This document shows, in pieces, positions 11,812-21,000 of a DNA stretch of 64,000 nt (positions are counted from its first letter, which is position 1; every line of letters starts with the position of its first letter). Both the position numbers and the translations under genes were made by a program. The notes under the pieces are model-generated. The model was not told where the DNA came from and did not search any database. It saw only the letters and a program-made list of their open reading frames with translations. This stretch comes from Lineus longissimus (taxonomy: Eukaryota; Nemertea; Pilidiophora; Heteronemertea; Lineidae). Where the stretch lies: NCBI RefSeq assembly GCF_910592395.1, contig NC_088316.1:5396001-5460000 (forward strand), in the 5' to 3' direction.

Positions 11812-12820
11812 GGCTGCGTATCCATAGGCTGTTCTGTGCCCTGCACAACATTCCCTTTTTACCGCCTGGCGCGCCACACGGACAATGAACCTTCGTTGGT
11901 GTTATTGATCGTTCCCATAGGTTATGCCGTGTCACATTGCGGGCATATATGCACTGTGGATTGGGAATATAGGCCCATATTGGGATTGAACATGTCCATT
12001 CTTTTGCGAGGGAACAACACGGAAGCAATGTCTGAGGCGAAATTAATTCAAGAGGTTCATCAACGGGAACTACTCTGGGACCCCGAAACTGATGATTATC
12101 ATAACAAGCACGAACCTGTAATTTGTTGCTTAAAAGTCAGGTTTTATATACATGTACATGTCAATTTGATGTTGCAAGTGAAAATACAAGTTACTTGTAT
12201 TTTCATTTTCAATATTCATAAGAAATTGTCTTCTGAAATAATGACAGCGTGCGGATAAACGCGATTGACTGCTGCGAAATGAGGACTACAAAGGCCTACA
12301 TGACCAAAAAGGAATATCCAATGGAGACGCAGGGCATAAGCCGCACTTACACCACCTGAAAATGGACCACCAATCTTGGTTCGGGAACCAATGCCGCACC
12401 ATCGAAAATCCACCAAGCGCTTACACCAGCGCTGCAGCTAGTTATAAAATCCGGCTACAGATGGCGCGCAAACAATAAGCAGAACGCAGAAAGCCTTGGC
12501 AGAAAGCGCCATTTTGAAAGCGCCGCCTGGAGCCGAACCATCTAACTAGCTAATTGCCGATCCATTTGCGCGTACACCACGACAAAGCCGAGCTTTTAAC
12601 AAGCCGGGCGATTTGGACCATCAAGCTTGGTGGGACAAATTCGCTCGGCAATTTGTATCGGCAATGGATTGCCGAACCAATTTGTCGCGGCAATGTGGTG
12701 GTGTAAGTGCAATTGGTCCACCAATATATCGTGGTGTATGCGCAGCTATAGTGCCAGGTCACAAGGCTGTTACGCCATAACGCCACACTACACAAGGGCA
12801 TACCCTATGGATACGCGGCC
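11812..12820. mobile_element. PIF/Harbinger-type non-autonomous element
   Basis: The TIRs are GGCTGCGTATCCATAGG at 11812 and CCTATGGATACGCGGCC ending at 12820. The flanking trinucleotide TTA occurs at 11809-11811 and 12821-12823. A TTA/TAA duplication with GG-starting TIRs is the pattern of PIF/Harbinger elements. The interior (1.0 kb) has no transposase and contains another MITE. Confidence 0.65.
12338..12750. mobile_element. MITE copy 1 (inverted relative to 19985-20410)
   Basis: This is the reverse complement, with moderate divergence, of 19985-20410. Shared landmarks are CACCACCTGAAAATGGACC, AACTAGCT beside TATAAAATCCGG, and CATTGCCG/CAATTTGT words around a HindIII-type AAGCTT. The ends carry GCG.GTACACCAC-like inverted termini. 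The interior is rich in short inverted words such as CGGCAATGGATTGCCG. No ORF. It is the innermost layer of the nest. Confidence 0.6.
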
Positions 12821-14551
12821 TTAACAGGCAGTGGTATGCCCCATCATCCACCCTCATTTTGATCCAGGGCCTGGTCCATATTCTCTTTGGTTATTTCGCC
12901 GCCTCTTCCGTCTCTCAACAATGACAGCTAAAATTGCTGCAGAAGCACTCAAAACACATCTTCTCTCCTTGGAATCATCCATTTTCCCTCCAAAATACCT
13001 ATTTCCCTTTGTTCCCACTAAAAAGTTTGCAACAATTTACCAACATGTTGTAAAAATGTTGCTAATTTGTTGCTAGTGAACACAGGGCCTTGAAGGGCTT
13101 GTTGCAAAATTGTTGTAAAAATGTTGGTAAAATGTTGGTAAAATGTTGGTAAAATGTTGGTAATATTTTACTAGTGTACACCCTGCTTAAGTCAAGTGAA
13201 ACTCTTAACAAACCTTAGCAGAATGCCACCATTGAAATGTTGATAATAATGATAGCAAGTAAAAACTTTAAACAGATAGACTTGATTTTTTTAACCAACT
13301 GCCACATGTGGTTTTCTTTATTTAGTAAATTTTGAGGTAAGTATTACAGAATGAAATACTTGAATACTAGAATTGCCTGGCTCTTCTGATGATTGCACTG
13401 GTGAACACCGAAGTCGATGGGATGTGCAAAGTCATAGCTCGATCCTCTCTCTTGGTCATCTTTGAGATGTGGTCACCAAATATGTTCAAATGCAGCTGCA
13501 GATCATTCCTGTCCTGGCTGCAAAACATGATGAGGAGATAACATTTTAATTTTGATAGAATAGGTAAGCTAGCCAAGTTTTATATCAAAATACAAGGCCA
13601 ACAACAACTGATAAGGCGCTAGGGCCGAATGATCAAGGAAGTTCATTGATATGATTGGGAATACATTGTGATAAGAGTGATGAATCGGCCCCGTTTGAAG
13701 CATTGTGCTATGTACAGTGTGCAAGTGTCAGTGTGTATCAGCTATCGCATTTATTGTTTGTTGACATTTCAAATCGCTGGAGTCGATCCTCAATTACACT
13801 GTTTATGTACATTGGCAACCTTACCCGATGATATCAGAACGATGTTTATTATTGTCTTGTTTATTCACATTAGTTCTGCTATGTGACAAGAGTTATTTGT
13901 TGAGAAATCCATGATTTAAAGCCGGACTTTGACATCGTTTCTCAGACCAACCAAGCTGCATTTCGCAGATCGTTTTTCAACGATCGTCGACGAACTATTT
14001 CAAATTAATCACATCCAATTAAACAATCCAAGCCTTCCCTAATGTCATCAACATGCAATAACACAAGCAGCCAAATATTATCGCCTATGAAATTGTGAAT
14101 TTAATGAGAACTTACCTCTGAATTGACAGAACGCGATCTATTCCATAGCATGGTCTCCTTACGTCTGAACTGCGCAGACTCGAGACGTGACGTTCGCTGC
14201 ACGTGTGATTGGACGTGGGATAACTCGCGCGAAATTTAAAATGCTCTTCTTGGAGGGTGCTCACTAAATTGCGCCAGTAACACCACCTGGTGAGAAATTC
14301 ATGAACTACGCCTATTGATAATGAAAGAGAAAGCTTTGCTCTATAAAATTAGATTTGATTCATGATCCCCAACTGAGAAATCAGCTGCTGGAAAAGTTTT
14401 TGGAAAATTTCGCTCGGTGCCACCTAGTGGCCAAACCGCTCATCCTGCCGGACCCACATTTGGTCTATTCAGGAGTCCTGAAGGGTCTCAACGCCTCAGA
14501 GGGAAAATCTATAGCCTATCCGCCATAGTTTTGAAACGTGTCTGTTTAACG

Positions 14552-14606
<55 letters not shown>
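14552..14606 (+). repeat. (GACA)n microsatellite
   Basis: About 13 copies of GACA close to the 3' end of the nested Helentron-like element. A tetranucleotide array at this place is characteristic of pearl/HINE elements. Confidence 0.85.
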
Positions 14607-14662
14607 GGACACTCATTCTACCATTTACTCATATGAATAGCTCAGCTTTTCAGCTGAGCTAA

Positions 14663-14809
14663 AAACCACTAAGTCAGGCGCCAAAGCGGTTGCAGGCCCT
14701 GTTGATGCGCCTGCATAGATATGATGTTGAATTCCATTTCCTGAAAGGAACTGAACTGGTAATCGCTGATACCTTGAGCCGTGCTTTTCTGGAATCGGAG
14801 GCTGAGTAG
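14663..14809 (+). pseudogene. gypsy RNase H C-terminal fragment
   Basis: Coding homology resumes with KPL at 14663 and continues through the IADTLSRA motif typical of the end of Ty3 RNase H. An in-frame TAG (14807-14809) separates it from the integrase frame, which is in the same phase. Confidence 0.75.
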
Positions 14810-14821
14810 CGGCCAAGGATC

Positions 14822-16291
14822 ATGAACATAGAGTATTTTCCTCGCGTTTCTGATGCCAGATTGGAGGAGGTGCGTCAGGCCACCTCCACCGATCCTACGA
14901 TGAAAACACTTGTGTCGCTGATTATAGATGGCTGGCCAGATACCAAACAAGAGACTCCTCATGAGGCCAGGCCTTATTTCGACATCAGAGACACTCTGAG
15001 CTATGAGGCTGGTATTGTTCTCAAGGCAGAGGCAATAGTAGTGCCTGCTAAATTGCGAGCTGATATGAAAGCCCGTCTCCATGCTGCTCATCTCGGATAC
15101 AACAGTATGATTCGCCGAGCTCGTGGTCTGGTTTTCTGGCCAGGATTAACTCAGGATATCAAGCAGATAGTTGACAACTGTGAGCCGTGTCAGGAACTTA
15201 GGGCCCGTAGCCCGAAAGAACCCCTGATCCCACAGGAGGACGGTCATGGACCGTGGGATAAAGTCGCGAGTGATATCTTGGAAATTGCCGGTCGCCAACA
15301 TCTGGTCATGGTTGATTTCTACTCCAACTTCATTGAAGTTGATTATCTGCCAAATATCACTAGTGCGCAGGTCATATCAGTCATGAAAAAGCATTTCGCA
15401 CGCTATGGCATACCTCGTATCTTACACACTGACCCTGGATCTCAACTAACATCGGGTGAATTCCGAAAGTTCACCAAGGATTATGGTATCATTCACGTGG
15501 AATCGTCGCCGGGCCACCACTCAGCTAACGGACAAGCTGAGGCAGCTGTGAAAGTGGCCAAACATTTGCTGATAAAGGCTAAAAAGACGAAAACTGATCT
15601 GTATATCGCGCTGCTTGAACTCAGGAATACTCCAAGGGAAGACACCGGTCTTAGCCCCGCGCAGATGTTGTTTGGGCATGGTACGCGTTCTGTGATTCCA
15701 AATGCTTGTGCAATGCAGCAAAGTGGTGAAAGTGATGTGTGCAGTGGAGGGCGTGAAAAGCGCAAGGCTGCTATGAAGCGTAGCCATGATAAGAAAGCTA
15801 CCGAATTGTCTAAGCTTTCCTCTGGTCAGAGTGTGTATTTTGAGCACAAGGACAAGGAGCGCTGGATTTTGGGTAAAGTCATTGATGTACTTGGTGAAAG
15901 GACCTATTTGGTAAAGGGGAGGAACGGTGGTATCTACCGTAGAAACCGGGTCCAAATGAGGTCCACTGCTCTAGAGGTGCCAGAACATACTCCAAGCGCT
16001 CCTCCCCCTCATGCTCCACTGTTGCCAGAGAAACCAGTCTTGAACAAGGGGGCTGTACCCCAGGTGAATGCCTCATCCCCTCCAAGTGCAGGTCATGTAA
16101 ACCCTAGTGTACGTGTAGATGTGCCTGATGCTAGCAGTTCTGTGGATATTCAGGCTGATGCAGGTGGTGGTTCCAACGCAGTGGTTCCAAACTTGGCTGA
16201 GTCTCCACCACCCACACTGAGGCGCAGCTCTAGAATGACAAGTGAGCCGCCGTATTTGCGAGATTTTGTGAGACCTAAGTCTGGGAAGTGA
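14822..16291 (+). CDS. gypsy integrase frame (open)
   Basis: This 489-codon frame is the longest undamaged part of the gypsy polyprotein. It shows an N-terminal zinc-binding His/Cys region (HAAHLG ... CEPCQ at about residues 87-124), the catalytic core (Asp in VASDI, Asp in HTDPG, Glu in NGQAEAAVK) and the NTP..DTGLSPAQMLFG motif that follows the core. The last 130 residues are Pro/Ser-rich. Asn after the second catalytic Asp is Pro here (TDPGS instead of TDNGP-type). The ATG at 14822 is only the first Met after the TAG; the native product would be released from a polyprotein. Confidence 0.9.
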   Translation: MNIEYFPRVSDARLEEVRQATSTDPTMKTLVSLIIDGWPDTKQETPHEARPYFDIRDTLSYEAGIVLKAEAIVVPAKLRADMKARLHAAHLGYNSMIRRARGLVFWPGLTQDIKQIVDNCEPCQELRARSPKEPLIPQEDGHGPWDKVASDILEIAGRQHLVMVDFYSNFIEVDYLPNITSAQVISVMKKHFARYGIPRILHTDPGSQLTSGEFRKFTKDYGIIHVESSPGHHSANGQAEAAVKVAKHLLIKAKKTKTDLYIALLELRNTPREDTGLSPAQMLFGHGTRSVIPNACAMQQSGESDVCSGGREKRKAAMKRSHDKKATELSKLSSGQSVYFEHKDKERWILGKVIDVLGERTYLVKGRNGGIYRRNRVQMRSTALEVPEHTPSAPPPHAPLLPEKPVLNKGAVPQVNASSPPSAGHVNPSVRVDVPDASSSVDIQADAGGGSNAVVPNLAESPPPTLRRSSRMTSEPPYLRDFVRPKSGK

Positions 16292-16761
16292 GTCTCAGCC
16301 AGGTTATGTTCAATTTCAGAGACAATGACATTCATAATCATGAACATACTTGTATGTTGGACTGTCTGGTATTGGTACCAAGTCATATTATTGTGAGACC
16401 CGGCCACTGCGCGTCATTTGAGTTTTTGGTTTTTCTTTTGAAATGCACATTGTGTTGAACTCTTCATATACCTAGTTTTGGATGAGCATCTACAAATCGT
16501 GTAATTTGTTTTTGATTTTCTGTTTGTCTTCTACATGCCACACATGTATATTCTGGTAATATCATGTCACTAAAGTATGGCATTTGCAGCAGGATGACTA
16601 AGCTACATTCTTATGGTGTTTGCAGCAGGATGACTAGAACGAAGCGGGTTTTTTTTGTTTGTGAACTTGTCAGTATACAGAACAGTTGCAGAGCGGTCTG
16701 GGAGTGATTTTTTCTGCGTATTTGTATAATCCGTTTTTTCCAATGTTTAAGGTTTTTATCT

Positions 16762-16774
16762 AAGAAAAGGGGGA
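16762..16774 (+). other. Polypurine tract of gypsy element
   Basis: AAGAAAAGGGGGA lies immediately before the 3' LTR, as expected for plus-strand priming. Confidence 0.8.
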
Positions 16775-16947
16775 TGTTGCGTGATGTGTCATATTGTCTT
16801 CGGCTAAAGGTTGAGAGGGTCCCGGCGAGACCGGAATGTGTCCGTTGTTGTGTAGAAGCCATGGCGCTGGAATAAAGAGTTATCTCCGAAGTTCTGTCTT
16901 GTCCCGTCTGTTAGCCATCAGGAAGGCCACCTGGACCCTACGAAACA
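16775..16947 (+). repeat. 3' LTR of gypsy element
   Basis: 173-bp LTR, TG...CA, with AATAAA at 16871-16876. It is followed by the target duplication GAACC (16948-16952). Confidence 0.92.
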
Positions 16948-17547
16948 GAACCGAACCGAAATTTTGTCTTCATAAAAAAATTAGGTCAAATTAAAAACTT
17001 TTTGGGTATGTGATGTATCCTTGCTTGGAGAACCTACCATAATATTTTCATCGAAAACAAGAAACTAATAAGCATGATATTGCACTTTATACCTTTTTAG
17101 TTTTGGCCCCCTGGTGGCGAAGTCGAGAAGAAGATCAGACCGAAATTCGATGTCAGAGGTTATATGATGCAGGGAGGCATGTGTATTAAATTTGAATTGC
17201 TTAGCTTTAGCGGTTAAGAAACGTGCCATAATTATACTCAAACAGCCAATTTACGCAATTTTACCCATGTGATCTTGAAAATTATCATAAAATTGTTCTC
17301 GAGCCACTCGGAGAGATATCACACTTTAGGTTTCCACTTCTGGCCCCCTGGTGGCCAAGTGAAGAATCAGGTCGACCGAAATTAATTGTCAGAGGTCACC
17401 TGATCTGAGGGGCCTGTGTACAAAGTTTCAAGTTCATAGCTCTCGCGGTTAAGAAACATGCCACAGTTTTTGAAACAGGATACAGATGACGATGACGACG
17501 ACGACAGACGACGGACACAGCAGTGTTGTATAGACTCCCCAACGGTG

Positions 17548-18081
17548 AGCCAATAAGTCAGAATCAAAGGTTTCTAGCGATGCTCTTTTGTTTTACGCTC
17601 TCCAAAAACCATCCCCGAAGCATTTTCCCTTGAAATTCTCCCAAAATTCTAACCGAAAGTAGCAAAAAGATTGCTGTAAAGATTTACAAGTCCATAACAA
17701 CTACAAACCCACGTTCCAAAAGCCTAAAAATAGAAGCGTTTCTTTTCTAAAGAATCATTGTAAACCGGGATGATTGTCAATTGAGTATAGAGATCCGACA
17801 GTAGACTGGTACCTCACATTTCGCGGGGTTTTGAAAACTCGCCAAAAACACATCCCAACTCGCCATTGGCCAATAGCCATCCGACCGATCAAGCTGACTA
17901 ATTCCGGGGATTTCCAGTGGAATAAACAATGATGCAATCCAGTATACAGTATAAAAGAGAAAAAAACTGACAACTAGCCCTTTTCGATTTATGCAGTCTT
18001 GATGGTAACGTCTCAACTTTGAGTCACTACAATCTGAATTAATACTCAGTTTAAATAATTGGTGTAAGGCTGACCTGTAGC
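17548..18081 (+). promoter_or_regulatory. Gene B upstream region with TATA box
   Basis: TATAAAAG lies at 17950-17957, 125 bp before the gene B ATG, which leaves a 5' UTR of about 95 nt if transcription begins about 30 bp downstream. The ATG context at 18082 (A at -3, G at +4) is good. The upstream edge is the 3' end of the Helentron-like element at 17547, so this promoter sits within about 400 bp of mobile DNA. Confidence 0.45.
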
Positions 18082-21000
18082 ATGGCACTTTCGAAACCTG
18101 TGGTTTTGGCTGCATATATTGTGACTACTCTTGGTGTGCACGGTAAGCATGTACATGTATTTAATATTTGATATTGATTTTGATAAGCTGTTTTATCGGG
18201 CAATATGAAAAATGGTATCAGGAGAAACCTTGCTTTCGAATTTACCACTTCAATATCTACTTTATCAAATGCAAAACATGTTACACTGTGAAATATTACC
18301 CCAAGATTTCCCCTCAAAAATGTCAAGTCGTCACAACTGCATATCTCCAGAAACAGCGACAGCTGACCTTACATGTAGCCTGTGCCAGTGAGACTACATT
18401 GCGAGGAATGGCATTCGGGGGATATTTCAACATAAGATATTAAGACTTAAAATTTACTGCTCTTTTTATCATTAAATCAAGAATGATGGCACAATCTCCC
18501 ACCGTGGTAGTGCCACACATGTACAGCATCTTTTTTTCTTGAGTGACGTCCTGGGAGTGAAGGCTTTTTGTGCATGGAGCACCAACAGAAAAAAAAAATT
18601 TCTTGATTTTTCCACTGATTTATTTGCCAATTGAATAATCAACAATGTTGTAACTTGTACACCGGATTAATCCAGTGCAATATCATATCCAAATCTAAAA
18701 ACTCATTTTGTCTGCCTTCACTGTTTGTTCTACATTTGAAATATGGAATTGAATTTGCAATTTTTCAATTTGCGTTCATCCCACAACGACCCCACCCCAT
18801 CATGCCACAGAAAAATCAAGTTGCCTTGACTGGGATGCATCTGTGAGATTAGCTAAATATGAGGAAGAGACCATCAGAGACAAGAGCACAATTGATTTTT
18901 TAAGCCTTTTAGCAGTTAAATTGTCAATGTTTGACCGCGACGCATCAAAGAACGCGTCAAGTAGTGAAACTGAAATTCGGATATGATATACGGGTTAGTC
19001 TTGCGAGTAACTGGTGCGATGGAAATTGGTGATTGACCACGGAAATTTTTTTATAATCGACAAATTAGACAGACTTTGATATTTCCACTGTTTTCAGCCA
19101 ACTGGCAGAAAAAACTCAAAACACGCCCCCTATTACCCAATTAGCAAAATTCGAAATTAATTTTTTCATCAAATAATTTCTTTATATCTGTAGACTTGCC
19201 ACAGCAAATATTTTTTCAATACCTCTCCAAATATGTACTTGAGAGTAAAAAACATGCACTCGTCTAATTGATAGGCCTCGACCCTCCAACCTATGAATAT
19301 TCATTAGTGGTCTTGTCTCATCAAAGAATCTCCATGTCAATGGGAGAGGTACTTCTTTCAACTTCTACCATCTGACTGACTGAATTCGTTAATTCAAGAA
19401 CTGGTTTTGTTTTCTTGAAAACACAATCCCGTCACATATTTTCCGATAATACAAGGATGCTTTACACTTACTCACTGTCGTAGTGCAGTTAGTATGTTTG
19501 CAAATTTGCTGTTTTTAGATTTTTATAGAATTAATAGTACATGTATTTGCATACCTGATGTTGACACAACGGCAAGGTTTAAATTTACTTTCACTGCGTA
19601 TTTACGCATGCAGTTGCAAATTTTTTAAATCAATTTGTCAAATTTTCAAATTTTCAAATTACAAATATAATTTTTTTTAACAAATGACGTATGTATTAGG
19701 AAATAAAATAGACTGGGCACAAATAAACAAGTCACAACATATATGGCATTCTGGTCATATTTTGATGACAACACACTCATCTTCAAGTTCAATGGCGCAA
19801 TCGTTTGGCAGTTAGTATTAAGAGGTATTCCGAAAGGAATGTTTCAATTGGGAATTTATTTTTCTAATTTTCCAGTTCTGGCAGTCGGGTTTTCACTTTT
19901 TGACTATTACACACACACAACTAACAATCAATTACACTTGTTCACGCTAATTAGGTAAAGGATCAAACATGTCAGATGTCAGTAAGTACAAGTTGCGCGT
20001 ACACCACGAAATATTGGTTGACCAATTGCACGTACACCACCACATTGCCGCGACAAATTGTTCTGGTTCGGCAATCCATTGCCGATACAAATTGCCGGGC
20101 GAATTTGTCCCATCAAGCTTGATGGTCCAAATTCCATCAAGCTTGATGGTCCAAATTCGCCCGGCTTGTTAAAAGTCCGGCTTTGTCGTGGTGTACGCGC
20201 TTATGGATCGGCAATTAGCTAGTTAGATGATTCGGCGACAGGCAGCGCTTTCAAAATGGCGCTTTCTGCTTATTGTTGCGCGCCATCTGTTGCCGGATTT
20301 TATAACTAGCTGAAGCGCTGGAGTACGCGCTTGGTGGATTTTCGATGGTGCGGCATTGGTTCGCGAACCAAGATTTGTGGTCCATTTTCAGGTGGTGAAC
20401 GTGCGGCTATTGAATTTAATTTAAATTACGTGCCTTTTCATTCACAAATTTTACATGTTCTTGTAGCTGAAAGATGCTTTTTGAAAACATCCAAGAAACC
20501 CTTTAGGGTTTGTCCTTTCTTTTGGCATTCACGCTGCACTTAGATGTGGAGGAGTTATTCTTTACAAACGCACTTCTCCATGCAGACTAAGCAGCCATGC
20601 ACAATCACCTGCCAGTAGACAGTTCATCATCCATGTTATCATCAACATGGTAAATTTCTAGTTTTCTACCTTGATATTCACTGAATGACAGTGTCCCTGC
20701 TCTTCTCTTTTATTACAATAGACTCTTGTCCGAAACATCAGTTCTTCAATGAAGCAATTGGGAAGTGTGACGACTGCAGCACAGCTATGGTGTGTCACAA
20801 ATCCCTGACCAAATGCCCAGGGGCATGTAAGTATAAAGACTCCTGGTTGTCCTACAAAGGCTGCTTTCAAGTGAAACCAAATTCAAGTTGGGAAACTTTT
20901 GAAAAGCAAACTTCGTACAAGCAATACGTGCAATATGCCCTACCGAGAAACAGCCAGTATCAAAGCAATTGATGCATCATCAAGGGTATACGGTAAAACA

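Larger units (their letters stand above)
11467..13186. mobile_element. TIR element with TGTTGC subterminal repeats
   Basis: The ends match as inverted repeats: AAAGGCCTGTGTACACTAG at 11463 and related right ends near 13091 and near 13185. The two right ends suggest a duplicated or composite terminus. Subterminal sequence on both sides is packed with the words AATGTTGC and TTGCAACA (11485-11640; 13025-13165). A clear target duplication could not be placed, so the superfamily is open (hAT-like is possible). A Harbinger-type element sits in the middle. Confidence 0.5.
10883..14662 (+). mobile_element. Helentron-like element nested in gypsy RNase H
   Basis: It starts CAAGAGGCCCAAGGGCCTGG and ends with a hairpin (AGCTCAGC, TTTTC spacer, complementary arm) just before an A-run. 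A GACA microsatellite (14552-14606) precedes the 3' end and short core-repeat pieces (GGCCACTAGGTGGCACC, reverse strand of 14417-14433) lie at 14290-14430. The gypsy coding frame is interrupted within an A-run without a detectable target duplication, as expected for Helentron insertion at AA/TT. Only about 2 kb is its own sequence; the middle is taken by other elements. No Rep/helicase is encoded. Confidence 0.6.
8025..16947 (+). mobile_element. Ty3/gypsy LTR retrotransposon, interrupted and defective
   Basis: Short LTRs bound the element (8025-8193 and 16775-16947), both TGTTGC...GAAACA. The 5-bp target duplication GAACC sits at 8020-8024 and 16948-16952. Internal order is gag, CCHC zinc knuckles, aspartic protease, RT, RNase H, integrase. 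Two zinc knuckles and the ADD form of the RT active site resemble Mag/K02A2.6-type elements. A 3.8-kb foreign insertion (10883-14662) splits RNase H. In-frame stops at 8872, 10109 and 14807 and a frame change near 10035 disable it. It sits inside a Helentron-like core repeat. Confidence 0.9.
7436..17547 (+). mobile_element. Helentron-like (HINE/pearl-type) element split by gypsy
   Basis: The two halves are 7436-8024 and 16948-17547. The left end resembles the family start (GGCCAGGGCC..GTGCTCACCT). Core units of about 300 bp contain the landmark GGCCACCTGGTGGCCAAA at about 7835, 7993, 17105 and 17342. The right end is a GAC-rich microsatellite (17486-17517) followed by TATAGACTCCCCAACGG and TGAGCC. 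Known HINE/pearl-type elements have this order: unique 5' end, core tandem repeats, short microsatellite, 3' end. Related copies lie at 10883, 41738, 45262, 47241, 57051 and 63204. It has no coding capacity. Family assignment is by layout only. Confidence 0.5.

Noticed and set aside
14669-15955. Minus-strand frames of 140 and 144 codons
   Set aside because: Antisense to RNase H tail and integrase.
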